Shown here: one piece after another, positions 38,656-53,151 of the stretch | Layout of the letters: each line of letters opens with the position of its first letter | How positions within the stretch are numbered: position 1 is the stretch's first letter | Assembly: GCA_014706295.1 (NCBI GenBank) | Contig: JACSVZ010000002.1 | Span: forward strand, 133,245,700 to 133,309,699 | Origin: Lycocorax pyrrhopterus obiensis | Taxonomy: Eukaryota; Chordata; Aves; Passeriformes; Paradisaeidae | Length of the DNA stretch: 64,000 nt | Reading direction: 5' to 3' | Notes under the pieces: generated by a model | What the model saw: only the letters and a program-made list of their open reading frames with translations | Told to the model about the DNA's origin: nothing | Database searches by the model: none | Position numbers and translations under genes: made by a program

Positions 38656-41600
38656 CATTTCACATCCATTGTGCACACAGACATCTGACCTTTCTTATCC
38701 CTCGTCTGATGAGTCACTTGGTGCCACTTTTCATTCTGAGATCTGTGCTCGAGTCCCTGACTCCTCTTGTTTCAGCTGATCCCGTGAAAGGTTGCCTACA
38801 GCCACTTGTGGCCTCCCCACCGTGCTCTCTGAAGGCTTCATCCCACTGAGCAGCAGTGCCTACATGTCACAGCAAGAACTGGGACAAATTTTGTTAGAGA
38901 AGAATTGTTTTGCACAGTTTGGTTGCGGACCTGGGACCAGAAAATTTTCACTGGCTGCACATTTGTAGGAAGAGGACTTATTTCTACATCAGTCTTGCCC
39001 TTCTATCCTAGTGACTGTAAGACTCCAGCTGGAGAGAAGGCCATGGGAGAAAATAAGATTAGCTGGCCTGCTTCCCCGCCTTGACCACCTCCACTGGCAT
39101 ATATTACCACTTAAGTGGTCTGGCTTTCAACCGCAGATCAAACTGAGACGGCGGGCGGCCTTATGCAGGCTGGCTTTGTCTTGCTTGTGGCTGGACACAA
39201 AGGTCACTTAGTCCAAGCCGTAGTCCATGCCTTAGTGCAAAGAAAAGATGACATTATTCACAGCAGTGATACCAGTATTTTTCAAAATGAGCAATACAGG
39301 GCTCAATTATCCTTGCTGAAATTTCATAGAAGAATCCAGCCTAGGTCAGACAGAAGTCATGTAACAGTATTTTATCCCAAACAGATGAAATTTGCCTAAG
39401 CTATAAGTCACTGAACTCAGCAGAGTGTCTGGTAAATGAGAGGACGTGTTTCCAGTCCCACTTATAATGTACTGAGAAAACAGTGTGAATGCCAAATGAA
39501 AGATATTAAAGCTGGGTCAGAAGTGCATGGCTCAGGACGAGGAAGTTATTTCAGCTTGTGAGTTAAATAAGTAAGGATAATAAACAAAGACTGGCATAAA
39601 GGGTTAAAGCTTATACAGCTGTTTCATCCTGAGTGTATTGAACAGAGCTAATATTTTTAGTTGACTTAAGCGATTTACATTTCTATAAAATAAGGTAATT
39701 TTATAAGTTTATAGAAGCAACAAAGAATGTAAAGCAGGTTATACAAAAGAAAAAACCCAATCAAAATGAACGTTTCTGAAAGGAACAAGGGTGCTGACAG
39801 AAACATGGGGCTCAATATATAAGGGGAACTTAGAGATCACAATGCCTGCTTAGGCACCTGAGTCCAACATAGAGGTAGGTATGGCTGGTATCTAATGACA
39901 TTGTATCACCTTGTCTAACTCTGTAGGTACCTCAGCTTCCCTGACACCTCAAGAAAGCAAGAAACTCCTAAATCCAGAGAGACCAAAGCACCTAGGCTCA
40001 CTGTCTATGCCTTAATCACAGGTAAGTCTTCCTCTACTTATGCTACCAGTAGGACTGGATCTATCAGGCTTAGGTAACACAGAAAAAGAGGATGGCAAAG
40101 TGACTGCATCCACGTTTTTACCTGAGGAGTCTGTGGCTTTTCTATTAATTGGGATTGTGAAATGTCTAGCTTTAAATCTTTCCTTCCTGTTGGGCCCTTA
40201 GATCACATCTTTTGGCTCCCCAGAGAATGCCCTTGGCTGTGAGGTGACCTGCAATGGAACCTCCTCTGTCTATCCCATGAACCCGTATGCAATAATGCAA
40301 TATTTATTTGGGACAGTGAATGGATAAAGGCAAGAAAATGACTCTGTAATGTGATTTTTTAGACCCTTGAATGAGGTGCATATAAATAAAACCCTCTCCT
40401 TAAAAAGGTCATCATTCTGCTTTCATGAATGTGCTTCTTCATATCCACCCCTTCCTATTCACTGTAGAGGGACACCCTGAGAACTGACCAAATCAGGACT
40501 GGGAACTCCATTAGATGGCAGGATGCTTTAACATGACAAAGTTCAACACAGCAGAAAATAAATCTCTCTGTTCACTTCCCCCTTGAGATGACTTCCTTCC
40601 TGGTTTCCTGTAGCTGGATATGTGCTATGCAGGAGAGGGGGCAGGGTGACTACCTGGTGTAAATCCTTCTCTCCACTGGCGGATATCTTTAATTAAAATT
40701 AACCTTTCAATAGTATATCTGAATTGACATATTCCTGACTTCACACTACCTGTCTCTCTTCTAGTCTTCTGGAGACAGACTGGCAAAGCTGCAATGCATC
40801 ATATTATCTAACACAGCAAATATGCAACCTTCTTATAACAAGTCTTTCTCTGTGAACCTCATATTAAGACCTAACCTGAAACAACAGATACTGGAAATGA
40901 AAATCGAAAAGTTTATTTGAGTAACATTCCAACAACCTCTGCTTTTCTAGAAGAAACAGCTCAAACCTCTAAAGTGCTTCCTGTGCCATGTTTTGGAGCA
41001 GCCTCCCTTCTCATGAAGGCAAAAGGCACTAACTATTCCATTAAAATTCCTTCTAAAGAATCAGGGGAAGGCCGCTAACATGCACCAGTGTGGGTTCACT
41101 CATCTTGCAGTTTCACTTTACAGTTCTTCCCTTTAAATCACGTTAACAAATTCAGAGTAAATCAAAAGGATGTAGGAAAAGAGGTAAGCTCCAGTGCAAG
41201 CTCTCACTGCTTACACATACATGGTGTTTCTCGTCCAACTCTAGCTTATACAACAGAATGTACAACACAGTAGTCCCTGGGTTTTCACTTTTATAATTTC
41301 ACGGTGGTCAAAGCACTGAAAAACACATCCATCAGCCAAACATTAGCTGCTTTGTTCTTCCCTCTATCTAGCTTTTTCTTTCATCCCTTCTTTCTCTTTT
41401 GACCTTCTCTTACTCATTTCCAGTTCTTTGTCCCCCTATCCAGTACTATAATGCCTTTCCCTTCTTACTAAACTTCAGTTCTACTTCCAGTCACTGTGGA
41501 ACTAGTTTAGTTTTTCCTTCTTCTTTTGTCGTTTCTGTTTTTCTCTTTATAGCATGACCTCTCTTCCTTTTGCTGATCCATTAATTTCTCTGGTCAACCA

Positions 41601-44600
41601 ACTACTTTACTACTTTCTCTCTGTAAAGATTCCATTATCATTCTCTTTTTTTCTGCCTTCCATCCTTCCCTCATTTTTTTCTTCTTTCTCTTCAGAAGCA
41701 TTTTCTTTGTCTTAATACTATCCCAGAATATTTCTTCTCTGACATTAATAGAAAAAGTTTTATTCATTGTCTTACTTTCCCACAGGCTCAGTTCTCTCTC
41801 ATCTCTCCCTTTTTGACTTCTAAGTACTTAGAAGCCACAAATATCCATTCAGCAACTGGAGTAACTTAGTTGGAAGAAATAGTGTTAATCAGACATAGGT
41901 GAGATAAATGAGGAGTACAGCTGGACTGACCAGCAGCACACAGTTTGCTAACAGAACTGCCCAAGAATAAAAGAAGCTCACCAGTTTTGAGGATCTCAGG
42001 AGCTCTCCAGTGCTGTCAACAACTTAAAGGGGAAACCTGAGGAATGGTGAAGAAATGGATGTGGAAAAGGCAGGGAAGATGAACTAAGGGAATATTAATT
42101 TTATATTATGTTTCTTTATGCCTTTCAGGTCATTAACATTTAGGGTCTGTAGAAGCAGCTTGAGAGAGCCATTTATATTTATTGTTCGAAACTTCTCAAA
42201 ATTGTGTTATGAAGAGCATTTTTGGCTCTGTCAGGGTTATTTCTAACATGGGAGAAAAGTTAATTCCTCCCAGAACCAAGTTATTATCATAATTTGCTAG
42301 CATATGTCTATCATAACTATGTTTTTTCTTGGAATCCTTCCAGCAGGTAATTTTGGGAGACCATTTAAGTCAGCCCTTTCTCTCTACTACATAATGGGAG
42401 CATGGGGATTTTGATTACTATTACCCTCTTTTTAACTTTTCAACTGTTATTTTAAAAACCGAGGGTTGGGTTTTTCATTCTTCCAATTCAGCTTTCAGAG
42501 TGCAAAATGAAGGTCTGGCACTCCAGGGTGTATGTTAGCTACAGGATAATGTTTGTGGCAGAGAAGTATACAAGGCAAGAAATGGCTTTTGTGGGTGATT
42601 AAATACTGAAGTGAAGCTGAGGTGTTTGATAACCACAGAAGCTATTTATTGTGTGTATACTCCAGTGCCATGAACATTATTCCTATTATACAACAAGACA
42701 AAAGAAGATTCAACAAACCATAACGAGAGAAGGATGAAGGGGTTTTTTGGTTGTTGCTTTCTTGTTTGATGGAAGTTTGAAAGTTCTAGTTCACTTTGTG
42801 CTTTTTCTAACATTTCCTTTCACATTGAAGGGTGGCAGGGGAGGGGATTAAGGCCAAAAGACAGAGACTGGCCTGCAAATGGTGGTAGTAGGGACTGAAC
42901 TCTGAGTAAGTATTGTGAGTTATCATATATTATCATAAACAGCAGTGCTCACTGTTTTGCTGGGACTCCAAAAGGATCATGCTAATAGTATTCATAAAAA
43001 CCATTTCTTCATGTTGTGACAAATAAGCTTAAGAAAAGAATCAAGTATTATCAAGTATAAAAAAACCCAACAATGTGATATATTAAGAAGATAATTGTAA
43101 TATGCATCTTCTACATGTTCTATTAATCCTCACAGTAGCAGTGAGACCTCAGGAAATACTGCGAGACCAGGCTCAAGAACGTTACTCAGATTCTAAGTCC
43201 TGATATTTCTGTCAAGTATTTTGGTTTTCTGGGATGGCCCTCAGTGATCTCCATCAAGACTCTATTCTCAGTACAAACTGAAAAATACAATGAGTTTTGA
43301 ATAAAAAAAAATCCATCAAAACCAGGGAAAACATACCTGTCTCACTATCATTACTTAAGAGGTGTCGAGTCCTCCTTAAATCACTTGAGTTGTTAAAAAG
43401 AGCAGAAACAAAATGGTGTAGCTAAAATGACCAGCTACCCAGTGGAAACCCTGAGCAGAGAGAATTAGTCACAGCCAACCCCACCACTGGACTTTGTTTG
43501 TAGATGTTGCACATTAAACAATTATGAGCAGACAATGTATTTGTGAAGTGTGAACTCTGTTTGCAAATGGCTTGCCCTAGATAAACAAAGCCTGCTTTGT
43601 CGAATCGCAAGAAATAATTTAACCGTCTGTAGTCACAACAACCCTGTGAGTAGCAGCTCACCACTTCGGAGGTGAGGAATTCACAGAGAAAAATGTTTTG
43701 CAACAATTGCAAAATGTGAATTAACTTCACATTTTAAAGCAGTGTTAATCATACTACGATTTTCTGTGCACATCTCCTTACAGGAAATAATACAAATTCC
43801 ATGGGAATGTTTGTTACTTTAATGAGTTAACATTAAATGACTTTTAAGGTTGACAACACTCGCTGTCTACCCATAGACATTCCTTCAGACCAAGCTGTTT
43901 CTAAAAGTTTTTTTAAGTCATTAAAATATTATCTGAGCATATTATTGAGTGCAGCTTTGAAAGGTGCTGGACTGTCATCACAAGCTCACTTAGCAAGGCA
44001 GATTAAGGAGGCTTGCACCTGCCAGCCACAACACAGCAGCAACACACGGTCCTGCTGCCTCCTCTGAGGTCCCTCCCTGCCTCTGCTGCACTGGATGACA
44101 GTGAAGGCAGGTTCCATAGCCCTCCATCCCTTCCTGTTCATCCCCAGGAAATATTTCCTCAGTATCAATATGTTAGTTGTTGCCAGCCAATTTTCCTGTC
44201 TTTTACTTATCATCATATGTGGCTTAACAGATCAGTGCCCTCTCCTGTGAGACTCAGTACCCTACCAAGCACATCCTCTTATTTGGATGATCGATTATTT
44301 TAAGTACCTTTGAAATGCAAGGGTACAGTTTTGTTCAAAATGGAGGTATTTTCTTATTATTGCTTGTGTCCATGTTTTATATTATGTACAGCATCTAAAC
44401 ATTTACATCTGTTGTTGAAGTGAGCATAAAAAAAAAAATGCACTAGTGGAAATTTATTTTAACGCCTAATATAGCCACACAAAACAACAGTATGGACTCA
44501 ATGATTCTTGCAGTTGTTTTTCAGGTACAAATTTCCATATGAATTATGGGATAATATTTCTGCTCTGGAGTGGAATCTGAGTACAGCTTTCTTTGTGGCA

Positions 44601-45947
44601 TTCAGTGCCAATGTGCATATTTAAATGACAAATAAAGTTCTACTTATTCTAAATTATCTTGAATGACTATAGGATATGAAAAAGTACTGTTAAATTCAGA
44701 CGTATCATTTAGAAGAGGGTTTTCATTCTCCTATGATGTGACCTAATTTCAAAAAAATTGAGACTGGGAGTTGTGCTCTCTTTGTTTTACACAGCAGATA
44801 TTAATGCCATTATCTACTTAATTTGAAAGCTGCACTGATTTCCACTGTTTCTTCCTTTGAGTGTCATTGCTGTATAAAAAAATACTATCAAGTATAGCAA
44901 AGGTCATTTACAGTTACACCCAAAATGTTGGCCTGACCTTACAAGTAAAAACCTGTTTTTTTAAAAATTGTATGAATGTGGATGGCTGTAATGTGACCGT
45001 TGCATAAGGCTGGGTGGCATAATAGAATAACAGAACTGGGATTGTCATCAGAAAAAAACATCATAAGAAGATTCCTCATGGCCTTATTGTCCCCTGAGGT
45101 ATGCACACTCTTGAAAGCAAAATGACATGGGGCAAAACAGCACTGGCCTGTATTTTTGCATACTATTTTACTTCAGTAGTTTCAAGATCAAACCTGCTCA
45201 GTTTACAGGTCTACTTCAGAATACTCAATGCTTGCCTCAGGTTTTAGAGATTTAACAGTACTGTGGTCTATGATCCATCAGTATCTCCTTTCCAAAATTT
45301 AAAACATCTTTGTTGATGCTACTTTAATTCTCAGCATTTTTCATATCATAAAACTCCTAAAAGTCTACTTGCTGCATTCTTCTTCAAATGCAATATACTG
45401 CAAAATGCATTAGTGCTTCTTTTTCATATTTCATTTCAACAGCCTAAAAACTCAGCTGCCCATTATATGAATTGTGAAATCATACTTCTTTGGCTTGTGG
45501 TCTTCTCAAGTACCAGAACCATCTAGTATTGGGCTTTATCAGTACTAAGTTAAGGAATCTGTAAGAAAAACGTGGGATGTGAACAGAATTGTTATTGATA
45601 ATTCAGTGGGTGGCATTCTTCCTCTAACTGCTACAGATTCACTGGATCAGAATGCTAATGGAGGGATGAACTTTCAGTTAAAAGATTCTTAGGCATGTGA
45701 TTTAAAATAATTTCCCTACACTTGTGTTGGTAGAAACTCCTCTAAACCACGACATGAAAGTACCCTAGCTGTATGAACAAGAGAAGAATGTGACAGACCA
45801 TTAAGCAAGTACAATACAGGGTGCAAATAGTAATTTGGAGAACAAGTGAAAACTTCTGCAGCAATATGATCTCGAAGACATTGGTTACTGGATGAAATTA
45901 TGGGCAGTGTCAGGTGGCTGTTGAAAAATTTGTACTCTACAAGACAG
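38656..45947. other. Unique non-coding sequence, no gene recognised
   Basis: No exon or mobile element recognised. The region 39840-40020 has scattered words recalling an old SINE but too few to call. A more GC-rich patch at 44000-44110 has overlapping short open frames (76 to 96 codons) on both strands without motif support. Pyrimidine-rich stretches at 41340-41820 are irregular, not tandem repeats. Confidence 0.45.
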
Positions 45948-46797
45948 GCCCTACAGAGATAATATAGACCCTACATTACAATAGGTCCTGTAGAGAGACC
46001 TAGAAAAATCAGAGGGCTGGGCGAACACCATCTGTATGAAGTTTAACAAATACAAGTGCTGGATTATGCTCCTGGGATGGGGCAACCCTGGATGCATGAA
46101 CAGACTGGATGTACGGAGGCTGGAGATCAGCATTGTGGAAAGGGACCTGGGGACTGTGGTCAATGGAAAATTGAGTATGTGTCAGCAGTGCCCTGACAGC
46201 CAGGAGGGCCAACCATGTCCTGAGGGCATCAGGCACAGCATCGCCAGCTGGGCAAGGGAGGGGATTGTCCCGCTCTGCTCTGCACTGAGGGTGGCCTCAC
46301 CTTGAGTCCTGGGGGCAGTTTTGGGTGCCACAATATAAGAAGAATATTGAGCTATTAAAGACAGTGCAAAGGAGGGCAACAAAGATGGTGAAGATATGAG
46401 ATGTGGCTGACATCACCTGGTTTGTTCAGCCTGGAGGAGACTGAGCGTCTTCTCAGTCCAGAGATTCCTCATGAGTAAGATATTTACAAGCAAGTACTGA
46501 TCTCTTCTTTCTGATGCCCAGTGACAGGACCTGAGGGAATGGACTGAAGCTGTGTCAGGGGAGGTTTAGGTTGGATATTAGGAAAAGATTCCCCACCCAG
46601 AGGGTGTTTGGACACTGGAACAGCTCCCCAGGGAAGTGGTCACAGCACGAAGCCTGGCAGAGTTCAAGAAGAGTTTGGACAATACTCTCAAGCACATGGT
46701 GTGCTTCTTGGGACTGTCCTGTGCAGGGCCAGGATCTGGACTTTGACTGTCCCGTGGGTGCCTCCAGCTCAGGACATCCTGTGAATATTTTGTGAGA
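45948..46797 (+). mobile_element. CR1 LINE fragment, plus strand
   Basis: Read on the plus strand, this is the end of CR1 ORF2 and the 3' end. An 89-codon frame at 46036-46305 begins with Met-Lys-Phe-Asn-Lys-x-Lys-Cys, the region just after the catalytic loop in CR1 reverse transcriptases, and passes through a Gly-Lys-Leu-Ser-Met stretch before frameshifting. Downstream landmarks include GGTGGCCTCACCTTGAGTCC (46291-46310), AGGTTTAGGTTGGATATTAG (46562-46581) and GTGCAGGGCCAGGATCTGG. The 3' tail is decayed, with only a TCCTGTGAATATTTTGTGAG remnant and no intact 8-mer array. It is truncated at the 5' side near 45948 and has several frameshifts, so it is dead. It belongs to the same subfamily as the copy at 58660-59358. 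Confidence 0.92.
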
Positions 46798-48310
46798 GAA
46801 TTACTATGCACAATTCAGTGTAGCTAAGAGCTTACAAATAGAAGGAAAGTATGTCTGCTAAATATTATCTGAAATTATTTTTGTCATGAAAACAGAATTC
46901 ACAGCCATGTCAGAGCTGAAAGAAAAAATCTGTTAATTGAAGTAATTTCTAATACATGAAAATTGCTTTTATTTTCTTACAGAATCATGTGGTGAGATTT
47001 CCTAGAATTGTTTACACTGTAACTGGAAAGTTGCATAAACGCCAGCTAAATTTAAAAAGAGGTGCAAGCTGACATTAGGAGAGGAGGACATCGTAGTGTT
47101 TTAATATTCTCAGACTATATGATAAATAAAGGCAAAGAAAGTCAACTTGTTTTCTCTGAGCTGAAAGCTGCGTAACTCTACAGCAAAACACATCGCTTCA
47201 TTTCTCCTTTCCATTTATCATCGTATTACTCAAAGCCCCTACAACAATGCCTTGTTATGCCGAATTCTTTTAGTGTACTAAAGATCAAACTTTACTTCTG
47301 TAAGATCAGGATTACTTTACATCTGCAATTTTTTTTTTCCTATACGTGTTCTTAGTTTTGGGATACATATAAGTAACTAAATACGGAAAATGCCTCCCAA
47401 GAATATAGCTATTGTAAAAAAAATCCAAAATTAACAAAGAAATTAGTAGGTACTTAAGCCGTGCAGTCAAGGTTGCTCTTAAGATAATTCCAGAGGTTTG
47501 AAAATGTTATAATGAGAAAACCTTTTCATTACAATGAGAAGAATTTTTATTCATTTTGCTTGAGAAAATCTTACAAAAGCCTTTAAAGCATGATCTTGAG
47601 AGAAACTTTTCTAAGAACAGCAAACCATAGAGCATCTTTACTGAACAGAAAATTGCACAGCTCATCTCAGCTGTGCAGTTACAGTCCCGAATCCAGACAT
47701 TTTGGCAACCATACAGTATGCAAACAAACATAAACTTTGTAAACACACGATTAGGCAGGACCCTTCTGCAGGATACCATATTTAGGATGGTCATAAGATA
47801 CTCAAACAAAGAATTAATGCATTTGTATATACAATCCCCTTAGAGACAGATTATGAAATTTTCACAGATAAACCCTCCAAAAAGGATTCATGATGAAACA
47901 CTATCCATAGCATTAGAAATATGTATCAAGCTCATTCTTAGCAAACATTCCAATATATCATTTTCAAATAGAGCCCCTGTAGTCTCCATAATACTTGTCT
48001 ACTCTTTCAGACAAGACTTCTCTCTATCTCACAGATGAAAATGAAGAAAATGTAGGAGACATCCTAGTGGTATTGTCAATTTAAAGACTAGAAATTTAAA
48101 GTATGCAGAAAAGACCTGTAATCAGAAAAAAAACCCTTAGAGATTAAGGCCAGAATTTTGAATGCGATTTAGAAAAATAATATATTCATTTAAATTAAAT
48201 ACTTCGTTGTTTCTTAAATCTATTTTGCTATAAAGTAGGTTTTTGTTTCAAATTTAAATCAAATTTAGTATCAGTACAAAATGTATGTGGTTGAAATCGT
48301 GTCATAACAA

Positions 48311-48362
48311 AATACTTCAAGTGTAAGTTAAAGAAAAATACTTCAAGTGTAAGTTAAAGAAA
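48311..48362. repeat. Exact 26-bp tandem duplication
   Basis: The unit AATACTTCAAGTGTAAGTTA plus AAGAAA occurs twice with no mismatch (48311-48336 and 48337-48362). An exact two-copy duplication suggests a recent replication-slippage event, or an assembly artefact. Confidence 0.9.
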
Positions 48363-49616
48363 AAATTCACTGCACCTGAGTATAACATAAAAATCATTGA
48401 AGTAAGAAAAAAATGGTTCAGGTTCACCAAAGGGAATTTTTTGTTTTCTTTAATTGCATCCAAAGCTAAAAGAAAAATCGCTTACTTGTACGGTTCTATG
48501 GAAAAGGAAAAATTGAAAAATATGATGACTGTTTTGTTAACAGAAGGGTTAATTTTATTCTGAGGGAAAAGCTAAATAGCACCTAACCAAATAATTGTAT
48601 TGTTTAAAACAAATGGGTTAAATGGACCTTTTATGCTACGTATAAAATGTTACTGGACATGGGGATTTTTCCCTCTCATGACAGTACAAAACAACAGATG
48701 TTCAGGCAAGCCATACTCAAGGATTCATATGAAACAAATAATAAAAGCCCTAGTCCTTTGTGATGAGATATCACTTGTTAGTGATGGAATTATTCAAAAA
48801 GAATTATAAGAAGAAAAGGAACATTGTGTTGCTTGATACCACGGACCAGTGTGTGGAATTATGGAACAGCAGAGACCTCTCTCAGTTTAGTCTTAATATG
48901 TCACTTGCTTAGTTCAGAAGCTCAGTGTGCCAAGCATTTACTGCAATTGCATGAAGAATTTTTACATCCTTGGCTATACCATATAGAGTTCAGTAAACAA
49001 ATTTTACGTACTTTGAAGACAAAATACATTTGGTGTCACTTAATTTATATTCAGATAACTTGAAATAGAATTATACTGGGACAGTCCTGAAAGAAGTAGC
49101 CAGGATCACTTACTCCAATTCACTACAATCACAGATTATATGATTGTATAATTTCTTTTATTTCAGCCTTTTATTTCAGCATTGCACTAAGCAGATATAG
49201 CATAAAGGATCATGTTTATCATACACTGTCAGGGTCAATCAACTTAAGTAAATTTCTGTAATGTGCTCATGGGGAGAAAAACAAATGGCTGTGGTTAAAG
49301 TTTCAGGCAGAAGAAAATTTAAATAAAAATCAGTGTTTGCAGAGGCAGGAATGGTAGCATATGCTCAAGGGAAAAGAAGGAAAACCACTTCTGTTGCGTT
49401 TTTCACACAATCCCTTAAGACAGATGCTGAAATATTATAGGTTAGATCTGTTTGGAGGGTAAAGTGAATGACAGAGGCAGATCTGCTTTTAATGCTATTT
49501 GATATATTTTTTGAAAAGAAACTTTAAATGCTTGAGGCACAAGGGGAAGAAATTTCTGAGGTCTTTCCAGCCAATGCTCTTCTCAGAAAGCCTTTTCTCT
49601 GGGCTTTCCTTTACAG

Positions 49617-49750
49617 CCATGCTTCAAGTGTTTCTATAGCTGCCCTTGCCTCCTCTCCACCTGCTGCTCCCAGCAGCAGCAGCTCCTCAACAGGCCTTAG
49701 TGCCCCCCCTCCCAGGCTCACAGACATCTGCATTTGCCCACATCCTCCAG
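49617..49750 (+). other. Possible exon (acceptor- and donor-like borders)
   Basis: A pyrimidine-rich tract ending TTTACAG at 49616 is followed by 134 bp of relatively GC-rich, Ser/Pro/Ala-coding sequence and then CCTCCAG|GTACAT at 49750/49751, a fair donor match. The interval is open in one plus-strand frame (part of a 105-codon frame, 49528-49845) and includes a short AGC run encoding serines. No protein family is recognised and no neighbouring exons were found, so this is a weak prediction. A chance arrangement or a non-coding RNA exon are alternatives. Confidence 0.15.
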
Positions 49751-52700
49751 GTACATCACTCTCTTCCTTCTGGCGGTGCCTGTTTTCCGTGGGTTTGACG
49801 ATTGTCTATTTGTTGTTCTTAAGAAGGGCTCAGGAGACCAACTGACCCAGCTTAATTAGTTTATTGATTGGTACCATAAAGTCCATAACCAATTAGTGAG
49901 AGTAAAGTTATTAATGTCCAGTTCTGCAATAGTTTACTGTGGGAATGCAGCCATGCAGCAGAACAAAGCAAACACAAGATACAGCTCATCATAGCCCCAG
50001 GTGTATCCCACTTCTTCCCCAGGTCACACGAGAAAACCTTCCATTGTGTGCACTTCTGTCCCCATTTTCCCTAACACAGACAGGAGAACATACATTCTGG
50101 GTTTATTCTGTCTTGCTACTATTACAAAAGGGGTAAATGGCCTAGCCCCTAGTACAGAGACTACAGCACTTTAGCTGTTAAAAAGAATGACTGCTGTGGA
50201 ATGGAGTGTAGCATGAATGCAAAACGTTTTGAGAATGTAAAACAGAGTAACAAGACTTTGGATAACAGGGCAATAGATCCTATTCAATATCTTTCTCAAT
50301 GAGATTTAGTTATATCTATCATAAAAATAGGTTTTCTATACTGTGAAATTCATAGTCATATGCTAATGGTTTAGTGGAAAATCAAGCATGGTGTTTTACA
50401 ATTAGTAGTTGAAGTTAAAGAAAGAATTACAGAATACAGCCAGGATGCAGTGATCAGCATTTGTGCTCTAATAGCAAGCAGGCTGTTCTTTCCCTATGTA
50501 TAGGGAAAAAAGGTCTATGCTGTAAATGCTATGTTGTTAAATGATATGAGGTGTTGTGTTTGGGCCATTAGGCATGTATTCATAAAGGAAATTTTTATTC
50601 CTTTAAGATGACTGCAAGTAGCTGGAGGTATCAACATGTTGTATAATTAAAGGACTATGTTATACAGGATGAACTAACATGATTGCTTCTAACAAAACTC
50701 AACAGGAGAAACAGAAACTCGTCTGCATTGGAAAATGATTGATTATGATCAGGATCCGTAAGGAACATCATTAAATACAGTCCTCAGTTTACAACAGTAG
50801 AGAGATTTCTTGTTCTGTTTCCAGGAGCCAGCTTATTCTGTCTCCTTGCTACAGTTTTTCTCTCAAGACTTTTTTTGATCATTGCCTTTTGTAAGGATTA
50901 CACTGCGACATTCAGTTTAAGGAAATACAGTAATTTCTTTCTATTCCAACTTCGTAACTTTATTGGGATTTGATCATAATTGATTTGATAGTAGCATCAT
51001 ATTTGGCAGCATATCTCATTGTTTTTAAGAGGTAAGCAAATCTACTGTAGCATTATGGTAGCAAGGACTTTGTTCTCACCAAAACAGAGGCAGAAGGTAT
51101 CCTGCATTTGAAAGGACTTCAGCAACACTCTTGGAGCTGAAAACAGAGACATCGAAATTAGCTTGCTGACAATAAGTTAATTTTCCAGTTTCATTGAAGA
51201 AAATTGATTCACAAAGGAAAGGCGGTGTGGGGGGTTCGTTACTGCAGTATTTCTTGCATGAGTTCATTGATGCCTTGCTCTCATGTTGTGAGTTGAAGTC
51301 TCAGCCTGAGACACTAATTCATGATGATACTGCAGTGAAGCTCATTTCTGAATGTATGTCGCAATTCTGTGCTAATGGCTCATTCTTTCTCATGATAGAG
51401 TGTTGTGCTCTGGAGAAGGGTATCATACCTTGAAAAACATAAAAACATGATCACAAGTGGCCTATATCATTCCTAGCCTATATTATTCAGTGATATACAG
51501 AGAACATGAAAAAGCTGGTACATTTTCAGTATTTTTCCAGAAAACGGGTTTGTATCTTGTGTAAAACTCCTGAGGAATCATTAAACAGAGAAGGATGAAA
51601 TAGTAAACTCTGATAAAGGAATAAATAGCAAAAATACTTGTGGAAATCAGATGTTTGACCCTTTGCAAACAGAGGAGAGCAATTTGTCAGTGGAACCAAT
51701 GCTCCTCTTCAGTCTGTGCAATTGCTTGTTGGAATGGAAATTTATTATAAAAGTGGTAGAACTGCTTTTTTTCCCTTTTTTTTTCTGAGGTCTTCCTAGA
51801 AATTTGCAGGTGATGAGAGAAGCCTTCATTCTAATAAAAGAATAGGCCAGCTTACTGATTGGAGAAAATTACATGGAGTTTTTTAATCAAAGTCTCTGTG
51901 GTCTGCTGTCTGATTTGCTAGGCCAGATGTCAAATGTTTTTCACTGATGTCGATGTTGAAGTAATCACTAAGCCAATTCCAAGAATGAGTAAGTGAGACT
52001 GTAATAACATTTCATTTCAGTATTACATAAGCTTTTTTTCCCAGCTATGAACAAAGTAACAGGACCCCTCTGATTCAATATAATTACACAAACTATTACT
52101 TTGAAATTTGTGAGACAGTTTTATGTGTGGGCAATTGCTCTATACATATATATGGGAGGTTTCAGTACAAAATGCAAAAACACATTTACAAAGTTTTATA
52201 TTTTTAAACATTTACATTTAATTTAAAACATAATTACATTTTTCATATTTAATCTATTTTATTAAGTTTATCTTTGCTGCTACAGTATTAACCAGTAATT
52301 TGAAAGGCAAGAATTTTCTAGAAAAAAGACTTAGCAATTTGAAAATGGGGAGAGAAAGACCTAGCTGGCTCCATTGATGATGTACCTTAGTGACTGAATA
52401 TCAGCTGAATATTGTGTGACTGTGACATCAAATATTTTACAGTTTCTTTGTGAAATATAATCAAAGTTACTCATAGTGATGCAGAGAATTAGTCTAGTAG
52501 AACTAACTCAGAACTTAAGGAACACATTGTCTATAGCTCTTTCAAGAGGAAAGTGATGATATAATGAAACAAATAAATATTTGTCACAGATAAATAGAGA
52601 AAAAAGCAAATCTAACTAATATGAAATGATATACAATGCTCAGAGTAATCTTGCTCTATGGGTAAATTACTAAATTAATGGGTAAATTAATATGGGTAAT

Positions 52701-53095
52701 TATTAATACAAAGGTACTCAGGTGGCACATTGACCCTTAGTAGAAACTAATAAAATATTAACATTGCCTCTTTCACCATAATTCATATCTTTATTGAAAA
52801 GATATTTTGATTACATATCTTCTGCTTTATCCACTGCATATTTGGTGAGCAGCTATCCAATTTGCTATTCCTTCACTGGTGAAGGGCTGCCTCGTTTCTT
52901 AGAATTTCATATCCCTTCATGAGCATTGCTATGGTGCTTGGTACTACAGTTTCATAAGCAGTGACGACATCATGAGGTTTTCAGACTGCTTTTCTGAGAA
53001 GAAGCAGTATTTATGCTCATTTTGCAGAAGGGGAATATTTGCAGAAGGCATGGGAAGATTGACACAAATACATGTTACTGTTTTCTGGTACCCAT

Positions 53096-53151
53096 CCAGG
53101 ATTGTTTTCCAGCATCCTTCACCCCAGGATTGTTTTTCAGCATCCTTCACC
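53096..53151. repeat. 28-bp tandem duplication with one mismatch
   Basis: Two adjacent 28-bp copies (53096-53123 and 53124-53151) begin CCAGGATTGTTTT and end CAGCATCCTTCACC, with a single C/T difference. A local slippage product. Confidence 0.9.

Noticed and set aside
39840..40020. Words resembling an old SINE (MIR-like CTCAGCTTCCCTG)
   Set aside because: Too few landmarks and no A/B box tRNA-like promoter that I can place.
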